NCBI RefSeq assembly: GCF_040250305.1
Contig: NZ_CP158190.1
Location: 2,016,001 to 2,080,000 of the forward strand
DNA from: Peribacillus frigoritolerans
Lineage (GTDB): Bacteria; Bacillota; Bacilli; Bacillales; DSM-1321
Direction: 5' to 3'
Length of the DNA stretch: 64,000 nucleotides
The position numbers and the translations under genes are program-made. Below the pieces are notes generated by a model, which was not told where the DNA came from, made no database searches, and saw only the letters and a program-made list of their open reading frames with translations. Of the stretch, positions 9,101 to 17,396 are shown piece after piece (positions within the stretch are counted from its first letter, which is position 1; the number at the start of each line of letters is the position of its first letter).

Positions 9101-11654
9101 TGAATCCTTCACCCTCAAGGCCTATGTCAATGCTGGTAAGGGAGACTTTTATTTTGATGGTTTACAAGTTGAAGAGGAATATTATGGAGCCTTCAACTTA
9201 ATTGATAACAGTAATTTTGAAATAACGGATAAGAATGGGGTTGCAGATGGCTGGTATTATCCGGGTACCTTAACATCTTCGGATGGAGTGGATGCAACAA
9301 CAGCGTATACCGGAAAAAAGTCAATCAAATTAACGGGTAAGCGCGAGGTGGACAAGTTTGTTCGCCAGGAGGTTTCCGTAAACGGAAAAGCGGGACAAGA
9401 GCTTACGGTTTCAGGGTTTTCAAAGGCCACTTCTCCAACCGCTTCTGCGGGACCTTACCAAATGAATGTAGCGATTAATCATAAAGATGGCACGACACAA
9501 TGGGTAAACGGATATTTTGACAGTAGTAAAACACATGATTGGCAGCATACTTCATTAAGATTCGTAACAGCGAAAGATTTCAAATCATTGACTGTGTACT
9601 ACCAATATAAGGATCAGACGGGAACGGCTTGGTTTGATGCAGCTAAAGTGCAAATAGGTTCTATTCGAACCAAACAAGCTTATGATGCAAAAGGGAACTA
9701 TGTCGTGAATAGTACCGACCCTGAAGGGAACACGGTATGGAAAACATATGATTCCATTGGAAATGTAACAGGGGAAACAACCGGCGGGGATACAAGGAAA
9801 TATGAATACAATTCGAATGATAATTTAACGAAGGTTATTGATGAGAATGGCAGAACAACTACCTACGAATATGATAAAGCTGGCAATCATACAGCGACTA
9901 TCAATGCGAATGGCAAAAAAAATCTGTCTGTCTACAATGAGAGAGATCATATTACATCGTTAACGGATGCGCTTGGACGACAAATAAAGTATGACTATGA
10001 TTTAGTTGGAAACGAGACTAAAACAAGTTCACCAAATGGAAGTATAATCGAGCATTCCTATAATAATGTAAACCGAAAAACGTCAACTTCATTGAACGGT
10101 GTAAAGCGTTATGAATTCTGGTTTGATGCCAATGGCAACCAGCTAAGTGAAAAGGACCTCTTAACAGGAGTAACGACTAACTTCGTCTACGATGCAGACG
10201 ACAAGCTAAAAGAGAAGAGTTATTCCAACGGAAGGAAAAACTCGTATACGTATGATAAAAACGGTAATGCCTTAACAAGCTCTTTTTCCTCTGGGTCTAC
10301 AAATATAGCCGTTAATCGTAAGGTAGATAAAAACGATCAGATCACTAATATTTCTAGCGGGAATACATCCGCGTCCTTTACGTTTACAGAAAATGATCAA
10401 CTTGCAGGATTGAAAAATAAAAACGGGACGTTCACTTTATATAATTATAATGGCGCTGATCAACTGACCCGCTTGGTAACAGCTAATGCAAGCGGCACGA
10501 TCCTTGAATCTTTTGACTATACGTATGATGCAAAAGGAAACCGTTCATCAGAAAAGACGAAAGATGGCACAAGCCAATTCACTTACGATAAGAGTGGACA
10601 GCTTACCAAGGAAGTCCGTCCAAATGGAAACGTGATTGATTACACGTATGATGCAGTAGGAAATCGTCTGACGAAAAAAGTAACAAAGGGTTCAACCTTT
10701 ACGACCCATACGTATACGTATGATGCGGCCAATCAGCTTGCCACGAATAACGGAGCTTCCGTTTCTCACGATAAAAACGGGAATCTTACAAGCGACGGAA
10801 AAAGAACATTCGTGTATGATGCTCAAGATCGTTTAATGGAAGTAAAAGAAGGGGCAACTAGTCTAGGAAAATACCAATATAACTCTGAAGGCCTAAGAAC
10901 CAGCAAAACCATTGGCTCGACAGCCACTTATTACACTTATGATGAAAACAATAATGTGGTATTAGAAACCAATCAAAGTGGTGCAGTTCTCGCATCTTAC
11001 GTCTATGACAACGCCAACCGCCCATTAACGATGACAAAGGCCGGGAAAACCTACACCTTTCATGCAAACGCCCATGGCGATATCACCTCAGTTACAGATG
11101 AAGCAGGAACGATCGTTGCAAGCTTCCAATACGACGCATGGGGCAACCATCTAAAAGAATCTGGCACCTTTGCCTCACAAGTTCCATTCCGTTACGCTGG
11201 ATACCGTTATGATACTGAAACTAAGCTATACTATTTACAACAACGATACTATAATCCAGACTTAGGCAGGTTTCTAACCCTTGATCCAGAATTAGGGGAT
11301 AAGGAAAACCCTATTACTCAGAATGGTTATAACTATGCAGATAATAATCCAGTAAATTTAGTAGATCCCAATGGAGAAAAGGCTTTGAAGCCAAAGAAGT
11401 TACCAAAGGAAAATTATAAGAAAGTAAAAATTAGTAGGCTTGAAATGCCTTATACTGGTGGAATACGTTCTGGATTTAATTTCTTTGGCAAGAATAGGAT
11501 TACTAAAAAGCCGAATTTGAAAAAGCAAGGAAGAGAAGTTAGAGAGAAAAAAAGGGAGAAAGGTAATTTTAAATCCAATTCAAATAAAGATCCTGATAGA
11601 GCAATGAAAAAACATACTCCTTCTAAATCTCACCAAAAAAAGAAGCGAAAATAA
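6123..11654 (+). CDS. WapA-like secreted RHS/YD-repeat polymorphic toxin
   Basis: 1843 residues. Residues 1-38 form a signal peptide (KRKLNKYK, then a hydrophobic stretch, ending near VTFA). Residues about 280-445 resemble a DNRLRE adhesin-like domain. A DUF6531-like entry (NVNTYNGNFYTQETDF) follows at about 462, then YD repeats, two carbohydrate-binding-like jelly-roll inserts starting LLKNGSFE (about 860) and LIDNSNFE (about 1024), more YD repeats, and the RHS core end RYYNPDLGRFLTLDP (about 1708) with NPVNLVDPNG (about 1745). A 90-residue tip follows that is extremely Lys/Arg-rich and unrecognised. By analogy with B. subtilis WapA the tip is a toxin delivered to neighbours. The start is ATG 6123 with a GGGGGG site; ATG 6087 has none. 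Confidence 0.9.
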   Translation: MKLNKRKLNKYKLVVWTLILALIVSIIPPFQGSVTFAEKNEPIKDVHELQEMDELRTENSKTYLDTKTREYVLEEYTEPIHFEKDNKWEDINNDIVAEKAESDDGDLSVGNKANDYKVKFSKKSKQNRTIRLKKQDKQLEFGLVDAKKVKGVAEENRMTYPRVFSNADLVFHVDNNAVKEELVFESKPENNKFSYEFNLKNLQAKEGDNGDIIFEDKDKNEFFVLTKPFMYDAAENISHDVSMKLRQEKGKTYVDVVSDEGWLNSKERKYPIVIDPTVGIQDHTTSDTFISSAYPKVNYWLDPSLITGKQIYYGTTRSLVKFNLKNLLSGAKITSANLKLSSHSNLNGFDHTASVGVYPISKPWASDSATWSNQPSIETQVSNLNVTKDNEYTFFMTNLVKEWYSGKKANHGIMLKNANETVNRKMFRSSDYSADPLKKPKLTVVYTIDPIGVESFWTSAGSNVNTYNGNFYTQETDFTIDGRGLPLTVNRTYNSRSDESGVFGFGWSSNLDQKLSFAADDLVLYRDEDGTNHIFSRNASGGYDSPGGVYVQLEKNTNGTFKLVEKDDSYTTFDASGKMVNATDTNNNKTTYAYSGNKLVSVTDPSGRKMTISYGSNGKVSSIVDPANREYKYTYDAASNLTGYSETDSKRTVTQNTGYGYGANHQMTSYTDEKGKKLSMTYNAEKQLVKYEQPVTIAGALQKDYYTLSYNGSTGVTTLTDSRGVKTAYTHNAYGNVIKSVSDVGGLNYTRAFNYDDQNNIIQEKDENANKSGSNATYDYRYDDSGNVTSFSNTLNEQEKIKYDENNNPIEFIDAKGNVSTEEYDSNNNNVASTDAATKSSAVKYDSNGNTIEETSSLSIGENLLKNGSFETDANNDKWPDNWTKIGTATFTYDSTGISIQKANLGVKQLKISNPTTAAAVESGRIPYNAQKKYVISGYMKTTNANSNAKLVITGGNASGKMTQTISSPMLSGTSNVERMHLVINPGDLSSDTESFTLKAYVNAGKGDFYFDGLQVEEEYYGAFNLIDNSNFEITDKNGVADGWYYPGTLTSSDGVDATTAYTGKKSIKLTGKREVDKFVRQEVSVNGKAGQELTVSGFSKATSPTASAGPYQMNVAINHKDGTTQWVNGYFDSSKTHDWQHTSLRFVTAKDFKSLTVYYQYKDQTGTAWFDAAKVQIGSIRTKQAYDAKGNYVVNSTDPEGNTVWKTYDSIGNVTGETTGGDTRKYEYNSNDNLTKVIDENGRTTTYEYDKAGNHTATINANGKKNLSVYNERDHITSLTDALGRQIKYDYDLVGNETKTSSPNGSIIEHSYNNVNRKTSTSLNGVKRYEFWFDANGNQLSEKDLLTGVTTNFVYDADDKLKEKSYSNGRKNSYTYDKNGNALTSSFSSGSTNIAVNRKVDKNDQITNISSGNTSASFTFTENDQLAGLKNKNGTFTLYNYNGADQLTRLVTANASGTILESFDYTYDAKGNRSSEKTKDGTSQFTYDKSGQLTKEVRPNGNVIDYTYDAVGNRLTKKVTKGSTFTTHTYTYDAANQLATNNGASVSHDKNGNLTSDGKRTFVYDAQDRLMEVKEGATSLGKYQYNSEGLRTSKTIGSTATYYTYDENNNVVLETNQSGAVLASYVYDNANRPLTMTKAGKTYTFHANAHGDITSVTDEAGTIVASFQYDAWGNHLKESGTFASQVPFRYAGYRYDTETKLYYLQQRYYNPDLGRFLTLDPELGDKENPITQNGYNYADNNPVNLVDPNGEKALKPKKLPKENYKKVKISRLEMPYTGGIRSGFNFFGKNRITKKPNLKKQGREVREKKREKGNFKSNSNKDPDRAMKKHTPSKSHQKKKRK
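11375..11654 (+). other. Variable C-terminal tip of the RHS protein
   Basis: The part of the RHS gene after the NPVNLVDPNG hinge codes about 90 residues ending KKHTPSKSHQKKKRK. Composition is very basic, as in nucleic-acid-targeting tips, but I see no named nuclease motif. Calling it the toxin domain follows from its position alone. Confidence 0.6.
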
Positions 11655-11680
11655 TATAATCTTTGAGCCTCATTAATCAA

Positions 11681-11715
11681 GAGGTTGCAGATATAAAAAC
11701 TGCAACCTCTAATTT
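11681..11715 (+). terminator. Terminator after the RHS gene
   Basis: Perfect arms GAGGTTGCAG and CTGCAACCTC separated by 9 bases, then TAATTTT. It separates the RHS gene from the following small genes, which must have their own promoter or depend on read-through. Confidence 0.7.
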
Positions 11716-11992
11716 TGATATGCTTATCATTTATATTGAATATAAATTTAAATTTCCTTAAATAAGTTCTTTAATTTTATTAGTCTTTTTATACGAAAAT
11801 AAAACGTTAAGTTTTAAAATTATAAAGGGCAAAGATAAAAAGTTGTAGTATAGATATTTGTTTCCCTATAATTATACAGTTATTTTAATTGAGAACAGAA
11901 GTGTATAAAAATTACTAGTTAATTAGTAGGGTGAATAAAGGATAGAAAAATAAGATAGTTCTTTAATAAATTTTATAAGGGATTGAGTATTA

Positions 11993-12427
11993 ATGACTAT
12001 AAATTGTTTACAATATCCGCGTTCTGGGATTAGAGTAAGATGTGAAAAAGGTATTAATCCAAGAGTTAGACGTTCATGTTTAAACTTTGCGGTTTGGTTA
12101 CGTTCCAATATGGAGTTTCCTATAAGGCTAGTTGTTTACCTAAAGAAGGATTATCAAATTATTACTAGAGATACAAAAGAAACTGCGAGCGCTTCATTCT
12201 TTGCCCCATTTGATAAAACAGTTGAGCCTTATATTAGAATTGCAACTGGTGATTATGAAGAATTAGTTTCAGAAATTGGAGAAATTGATGCTTTATGGGC
12301 AATTTTACGCAGTATGGCACATGAGATAATCCATTATCAGCAATGGCTAGAAGATAAAGAAATGGATGAGAAGGAAGCAAAAAATGGAGGCGAACAATTA
12401 TTAGCTGATTTTGCTGATTGTTTATAA
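11993..12427 (+). CDS. Small HExxH metallopeptidase-like protein, copy 1 (putative immunity/cassette gene)
   Basis: 144 residues. It opens with a conserved basic block (YPRSGIRVRCEKG), has TVEPYIRIATGDY in the middle and a zinc-binding-type motif in AHEIIHYQQW (HEIIH). There is no signal peptide or membrane segment. It is the first gene after the RHS toxin, the usual immunity position, and two further copies lie at 14.0 and 15.0 kb. HExxH is the hallmark of zincin peptidases, so either a proteolytic immunity mechanism or an unrelated metal site is possible. I recognise no named family. The ribosome-binding site AAGGGA is upstream of the ATG; the first residues differ from the other copies. 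Confidence 0.75.
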   Translation: MTINCLQYPRSGIRVRCEKGINPRVRRSCLNFAVWLRSNMEFPIRLVVYLKKDYQIITRDTKETASASFFAPFDKTVEPYIRIATGDYEELVSEIGEIDALWAILRSMAHEIIHYQQWLEDKEMDEKEAKNGGEQLLADFADCL

Positions 12428-12544
12428 ACAAGTGTGCCCTCGATAAATAAGGAATAAGCTATGCTTGTAAAGTTTTAAGGCAAGGGTTTAATTCTTCTTA
12501 TCCTAGCGGAGTTACATTAACATTTATTGCGGTTGTGAAGTAGC

Positions 12545-12990
12545 CTCTCGACAGGATACTATATTTCTTTTATGAAAGTGACAAGCAATTAAGTGGAATT
12601 GAATTAGAAGAGAAACCCTTTTGGAGAGTTTCCGGTTGATTTATTAAAAGAATTGCAGTTTTAAAAGAGGAAAGAAGAATCTCTTTTCCAGATATAGATA
12701 GTGATGAACTTCTGAATGTAGATTGGTCAGATGAAATAAAAGATAGTTATTTAGATTTTATAGAGAATTATTGGGAAAGGATTAATTTGAATCAACAAAT
12801 GTTAAGGTATCCTAAAACTATCTAACTAGAAGTTTTTACTGAGGTCCTCTCTTTTATTCAAAAGGATAAAGAGGATTTTAACATTTCTATAGAGGATTTA
12901 GCTCTCTTGCATCAGATTGAAACGGACGAAGAAAATACAGATACGCTATGGGGTGATGTGAGCATTATCTACTTTGTTATGACAAAATAA
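12545..12990 (+). pseudogene. Broken YwqG/DUF1963-type gene
   Basis: Pieces in more than one frame: ILYFFYESDKQLSGIE with KPFWRVS, a middle segment ending at an in-frame TAA near 12823, then LALLHQIETDEENTDTLWGDVSIIYF. The order and the last motif (LLxQI, acidic, WGD, YF) are those of YwqG/DUF1963 proteins, from memory of the family. These proteins often occur in toxin-immunity arrays. The N-terminal half is missing and at least one frameshift and two stops are present. Confidence 0.6.
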
Positions 12991-13114
12991 GATCTAAGAA
13001 ATAAAAACTTAAATCATGTATGGTTAAGTTTACAAAGTCAATAATGGTGCGGCTACAAGGCATAAAGTCGGAAAAGCGTGGATACAGGATCAATTGTAAT
13101 TGGTGGGATGCTCA

Positions 13115-13939
13115 ATGAATTGCAATAATATATACAAAGCCGCTGCAAATGGAAATATCTTTAAGTTAAAAACACTCCTTTCCTCGGGCTGTGATATTAA
13201 TAAAGGTGATGAGGACAAATATACGGCACTTCATTGGGCGGTTCAAGAGGGGAAATTAGATGTAGTAAAATTTCTGTTGGAAAACGGAGCAAACATTAAT
13301 TGTCAAGATGTAGAAAACTACACTCCTATTGAAATTGCATGTACTAAAGGGCATGTGGGAATCTTGAAACTTCTTATTGATAAGGGATGTAACTTGAGTT
13401 TAGATCGAGATGGATATACCCCTTTACACGCGTCCGCTGCAACAGGGAAATTAGAGATTACTAAAATATTGCTTGAAAGCGGTCTATCCATTAATAAGCA
13501 AGATCAAAATGGGACAGGGTATACACCATTGCACTGGGCTACTCAAGAAGGTTACTTAACGTCTATAGAATTGTTGGTTCAAAGCGGTGCAAATGTTAAT
13601 GTGAAAGATGCAAATGGATTTACTGCATTATATATAGCTTCTAGCGAAGGCTACACAGATATTGTTAGTTTTTTAATTAACAATAATGCAAATATTGATA
13701 TTACAGATGAAGGGTCTGTAACACCACTAATGATAGCTTGTATATACAATACCCCTGAAGTAGTGGAGGTATTAATAGAAAACGATGCAAGTATAGAGGC
13801 CAAAGATAACGAAGGAAGAACCCCGCTTTTTAACGCTGTCGTGCATGGAAATAAAGACATTGCAAAGACCTTACTAAAAAGTGGCTCTAATAGGAATGTG
13901 GTTGATTATTCAGGTGGAAATTTGCTAAATCTTTTATGA
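13115..13939 (+). CDS. Ankyrin-repeat protein, putative immunity protein
   Basis: 274 residues made almost entirely of ankyrin repeats, about eight, with recurring signatures such as YTALHWAVQEGKLDVVKFLLENGAN, TPLHWATQEG and TPLFNAVVHGNKDIAKTLL. No signal peptide. ATG 13115 has GGTGGGA at good spacing; an in-frame TTG at 13100 would add five residues and lies before that site. Ankyrin proteins bind partner proteins and are common immunity proteins in RHS/WapA arrays. That role here is inferred from position between two HExxH genes. Confidence 0.8.
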   Translation: MNCNNIYKAAANGNIFKLKTLLSSGCDINKGDEDKYTALHWAVQEGKLDVVKFLLENGANINCQDVENYTPIEIACTKGHVGILKLLIDKGCNLSLDRDGYTPLHASAATGKLEITKILLESGLSINKQDQNGTGYTPLHWATQEGYLTSIELLVQSGANVNVKDANGFTALYIASSEGYTDIVSFLINNNANIDITDEGSVTPLMIACIYNTPEVVEVLIENDASIEAKDNEGRTPLFNAVVHGNKDIAKTLLKSGSNRNVVDYSGGNLLNLL

Positions 13940-14041
13940 AACTTTAATTAAATGATAGATCAATCATATAAAATCAGGTAGAAAATGTTGTGTCTTAAAG
14001 AGGAAATTACCTTATACCATTAATCCTACAAGGAGAAAAGT

Positions 14042-14479
14042 ATGAAGTATCCAAGAAGTGGGTTAAGGATTAGATGTGAAAAAGGAGTTCACCCTGAGGT
14101 ACGAACTGTGTGTTTGAATTTTGGGAGATGGCTTCGAAAAAACATGGATTTTCCAATTCGAGTTGTTGTATATCTGAAGAGTGATTATCAAATTAAAAAT
14201 CGTACAACAAAAGAGTATGTAACAGCTACCTTTTTTGCACCCTATGATAAAGATGTAGAACCTTATATACGTATTGCAACTGGAGATTATGATGAACTTA
14301 TTCAAAATCGAGGAAAAGTCGATGCTCTTTATGATAAGTTAGATAGTATTGCGCATGAACTTATCCATTATCAGCAATGGATAAAAGATGAAAAAATGGA
14401 TGAAAATGAGGCAGAAGAAAAAGGCATTAAGCTTGTGGATAGGTATTCTGAAAGTATAGAAACCATACTTGATTTTTAA
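14042..14479 (+). CDS. Small HExxH metallopeptidase-like protein, copy 2
   Basis: 145 residues, clearly homologous along its whole length to the 11993-12427 product, with MKYPRSGLRIRCEKG, VEPYIRIATGDYDEL and AHELIHYQQW. An AAGGAGAAAAG ribosome-binding site stands just before the ATG. It and about 60 bases upstream are repeated almost base for base at 15.0 kb. It is intact, so with copy 1 it is one of two functional members. Function as for copy 1: unassigned, possibly immunity. Confidence 0.75.
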   Translation: MKYPRSGLRIRCEKGVHPEVRTVCLNFGRWLRKNMDFPIRVVVYLKSDYQIKNRTTKEYVTATFFAPYDKDVEPYIRIATGDYDELIQNRGKVDALYDKLDSIAHELIHYQQWIKDEKMDENEAEEKGIKLVDRYSESIETILDF

Positions 14480-14499
14480 ATTATTAGAGGAGAATCGTT

Positions 14500-14604
14500 A
14501 TGCTGATTGCATTTAGTATTTTTATTTATCTTTCGATTGCCTAGATTGTCTTGGCAAGCTACCTTAATTTATTGTTCGATCTTAAGAAGAACAAAAATGA
14601 ATAG
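14500..14604 (+). pseudogene. Very small membrane peptide gene with internal TAG
   Basis: AGAGGAGAATC precedes ATG 14500. The frame reads MLIAFSIFIYLSIA, TAG at 14542-14544, then IVLASYLNLLFDLKKNKNE and stop: a 34-residue single-span peptide if the stop is ignored. It ends 8 bases before the next membrane gene, so the two were probably translated together. Confidence 0.5.
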
Positions 14605-14612
14605 GTGATTTA

Positions 14613-14873
14613 ATGTCTAGTATAGTGATTAGTACAGTGTTGGCGGTAATACTGATGATTCAAGTGATTAGGGATAAAGATTATATATGGTTGCTGTGTT
14701 TAGTACCTTTTGCGTGTTTAATAGTCCTCTCCCTAACAGATATTTTAGATTTCATCCCCAGTTGGGCTGTAAGTCTTACTTTTTATATAATTGGTATCCT
14801 GACCTTCTATTTATGTGCATATTATGGCTTAAAAAAACATAATAAAGAAAATGCGGACGATTCCTCTGATTGA
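14613..14873 (+). CDS. Small three-span membrane protein (cassette module, intact copy)
   Basis: 86 residues with hydrophobic segments near 4-20, 27-46 and 50-72 (IVISTVLAVILMI, YIWLLCLVPFACLIVLSL, AVSLTFYIIGILTFYLCAYY) and an acidic end (NADDSSD). The AGGTGA site precedes the ATG. Frameshifted copies with the same downstream hairpin are at 16547-16806 and 36937-37195, so gene plus terminator behaves as one repeated module. I do not recognise the family. An immunity role against a membrane-acting or membrane-crossing toxin is possible from context only. Confidence 0.65.
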   Translation: MSSIVISTVLAVILMIQVIRDKDYIWLLCLVPFACLIVLSLTDILDFIPSWAVSLTFYIIGILTFYLCAYYGLKKHNKENADDSSD

Positions 14874-14895
14874 AAGAGGAGAGGGGTGTACATGG

Positions 14896-14930
14896 ACGTT
14901 CGTAAGAGCTCACTTTTGCGAACGTTTTTT
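14896..14930 (+). terminator. Terminator of the membrane-protein module
   Basis: Arms ACGTTCG and CGAACGT followed by TTTTTT. The same hairpin follows the copies at 16.8 kb and, degraded, at 37.2 kb. Confidence 0.75.
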
Positions 14931-15010
14931 CTACAATTGTTAATTTAGTAGCAACGTTGTGGCTTAAAGGGGAAAATACCCTGATCAAATTAATTCTAAA
15001 AGGAGAAAGT

Positions 15011-15446
15011 ATGAAATATCCAAGAAGTGGGTTAAGGATTAGATGTGAAAAGGAGTTCACCCTGAGGTACGAATTGTATGTTTAAATTTTGGGAGATGGC
15101 TTCGAAAAAACATGGATTTTCCAATTCGAGTTGTTGTATATCTGAAGAGTGATTATCAAATTAAAAATCGTACAACAAAAGAGTATGTAACAGCTACCTT
15201 TTTTGCACCCTATGATAAAGATGTAGAACCTTATATACGTATTGCAACTGGAGATTATGATGAACTTATTCAAAATCGAGGAAAAGTCGATGCTCTTTAT
15301 GATAAGTTAGATAGTATTGCGCATGAACTTATCCATTATCAGCATGGATAAAAGATGAAAAAATCGATGAAAATGAGGCTGAAGAAAAAGGCATTAAGCT
15401 TGTGGATAGGTATTCTGAAAGTATAGAAACCATACTTGATTTTTAA
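15011..15446 (+). pseudogene. HExxH protein, copy 3, frameshifted
   Basis: Nearly identical to 14042-14479 but with one base lost after the AGATGTGAAAA block (about 15050) and another in the codons after HYQ (about 15343, CAGCATGG in place of CAGCAATGG). The HELIH motif is still encoded between them. The upstream AAAGGAGAAAG ribosome-binding site is kept, and similarity ends just after the stop codon. A recent tandem duplicate that has decayed, or two sequencing errors. Confidence 0.8.
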
Positions 15447-15681
15447 ATTATTAGAGGAGAATCGTTTAAAGAGTACTAGTTCCAGGCGGAACAATGGTTA
15501 TTTTATACGACATTTAAAATAAGTGATATATTAAAAGTTGCAGAAACGCCGAATATGTAACAACAACGAACCTGTAACAACAACGAACCTGCTTGCCAAT
15601 CATATAAATCAGTCAGTGCCCCCGCAATATTTTAGTCGTCGTTATTTTTGCCAAGCTAATCATAGGAGGGAGGTATCTGCC

Positions 15682-16402
15682 ATGAATACTGAACAAAAAA
15701 TAAACATAATTATAGAGTCACTACAACACCAGGAACGGAATTCGAGTTTGAAAATTGTACAATATTTAGAAGATGATGATTTGGCCGTTAAATTAACAGC
15801 TATCGAAGCATTGGGGGAGATCCCTAATAGCGGCTGTATTAAGTCCATTTTAATTGAATTAACTGAAAATTATGATGATGAAATTCGTTATTATGCTCTG
15901 GAATCACTTAAGGGATATGATGGAGAAGATGTTTTCGAAGCAATAGTGAGGAATTTAAATGATAGTGATGAATTGGTCAGTGGTAGAAGCCATAGGTGAT
16001 CTAAATGAAATAAAAGGATTAGAACATCTTTACGAAGCATTAACGGATAAAGAAGAAATTGTAAGGGGGTATGCGGCAGAAGGGATTGGTAAGTTCGAAA
16101 AAGCAGCATCTATACCGATCTTAGAAAAATATCTTAAATATGAAACAAGCAGCTTGTCAAAACTAGGTTTTTTTGTAGGATTGTATCTATTAGGTGAAAG
16201 AAAATATTTAAGATTAATGTTAGATTTACTTAAGGATCCCTCTTATAGAGTAAGATGCGCTGTTGCCAATAGCGTTGTGGACTTATTAAATCAAGAGAAT
16301 GTATATCTAATCAAACAAAGCTTACTATTTGCTCTAAAGAACGAACAGACAAATGCAGCACGTTCTTCATTGCAAGGAGCACTTGAAGAAATAAACTCAT
16401 AA
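15682..16402 (+). pseudogene. HEAT-repeat (PBS-lyase-type) gene with one frameshift
   Basis: AGGAGGGAGG precedes ATG 15682. The first frame gives repeats such as DDDLAVKLTAIEALGEIPNSG and DDEIRYYALESLKGY, then breaks near 15980. The second frame continues VVEAIGDLNEIKGLEHLYEAL, KEEIVRGYAAEGIGKF and PSYRVRCAVANSVVDLL to the stop at 16402. Joined, it would be about 240 residues of HEAT repeats, a common immunity-protein scaffold in WapA/RHS arrays. The frameshift is a single-base event. Confidence 0.75.
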
Positions 16403-16546
16403 ATGAGCAGCGTTAGAAATGATCTGTCTAAACTATTTGACGAAGAAGAGGGACAGTAAATGTAACTTACTAGAAAAATAGTAACTTCTCTACCTCAATT
16501 AAATGTTGCCTCTTAAGAAGAGGAAAAGAATGAACAGGTGATCCAA

Positions 16547-16806
16547 TTGTCTATTATAGTGATTAGTACATGTTGGCGGTAATAATGATGATTAAAATGA
16601 TTAGGGAAAAAGATTATATATGGTTACTGTGCTTAATACCTTTTGCGTGTTTAGTAGTATTCTCCCTTACAGATATTCTAGAATTCATCCCCAATTTGGC
16701 TGTAAGTATTTCTTTTTATATAATTTTTATCCTGACTATCAGTTTTTGTGGTTTTTATAGCGCAAAAAAAGATATTAAAGAAAATTCGGATGGTTCCTCT
16801 GATTAA
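16547..16806 (+). pseudogene. Membrane-protein module, copy 2
   Basis: Homologous to 14613-14873. The original start is TTG 16547. One G is missing after the ATTAGTACA block, which throws the first codons out of frame. Translation from ATG 16570 would still give 78 residues with all three hydrophobic segments, so a shortened product is possible. It keeps the downstream hairpin. Confidence 0.6.
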
Positions 16807-16826
16807 ATGAGGGTAGTTGTACATGG

Positions 16827-16862
16827 ATGTTCGTAAGACCTCAATTTTACGAACATTTTTTA
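16827..16862 (+). terminator. Terminator of membrane-protein module copy 2
   Basis: Arms ATGTTCGTAA and TTACGAACAT followed by TTTTTTATTTTTT. Confidence 0.75.
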
Positions 16863-16967
16863 TTTTTTGGTGATGCGATTATTGAATTTTCCCCGAAATT
16901 CCTGTCTTATTTAAAAGCAAAATCCCTGAAGCCTCTGGACAACTATTGAATTCTTATATATTTTTAG

Positions 16968-17008
16968 GGTTTCGCATATGCGGACAAAACCCTGTCAATC
17001 TTGTTGAA
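16968..17008 (+). pseudogene. Scrap of an RHS core end, frameshifted
   Basis: 16968-16985 encodes GFAYAD and, two bases later, 16988-17005 encodes NPVNLV. Together they reproduce the YxYADNNPVNLVDP motif that ends the RHS core of the 6.1-11.7 kb gene. Nothing else of the core remains. It abuts the truncated aldo/keto reductase copy. Confidence 0.6.
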
Positions 17009-17010
17009 CA

Positions 17011-17337
17011 GACGGAAATCTGAACTTTTGTCAGGAAAAGGGCGTGGCACCGATGGCATGGTCACCGCTTGCAGGAGGAAGCATTTTTGAGGAATCGAAT
17101 GAAAAGGCTGCCCGCTTAAGAAAAACGTTAGAAATCGTAAAAGAAGAAATCGGGGCCAATGGAATAGATGAAGTGATGTATGCATGGCTGTTGAGACATC
17201 CAGCAAAAATCATGCCGATCGTTGGATCAGGTAAGAAAGAACGATTGGGCAGCGCCATTGATTCACTAAACCTAAGCATGGAAAAAGAGCAATGGTTTAA
17301 CATTTTAACCAGCTCGATGGGACATGATATTCCCTAA
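17011..17337 (+). pseudogene. 3' fragment of an aldo/keto reductase gene
   Basis: The last 98 codons of the 3917-4819 gene in near-identical form (APMAWSPLAGGSIFEESNEKA to SSMGHDIP), without the barrel and catalytic residues that come before. There is no start signal. It can only be a remnant of a duplication or an integration event. Confidence 0.9.
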
Positions 17338-17360
17338 TAAACAGACCTTTGAACAAAAGG

Positions 17361-17396
17361 AATGGGACTTCCAAAAAGGAGGGCCCATTCTTTTTT
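17361..17396 (+). terminator. Terminator after the aldo/keto reductase tail
   Basis: Arms AATGGG-CTTCC and GGAGG-CCCATT with one internal mismatch, then TTTTTT. The left repeat copy has a mutated version at about 4839-4875. Confidence 0.65.
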
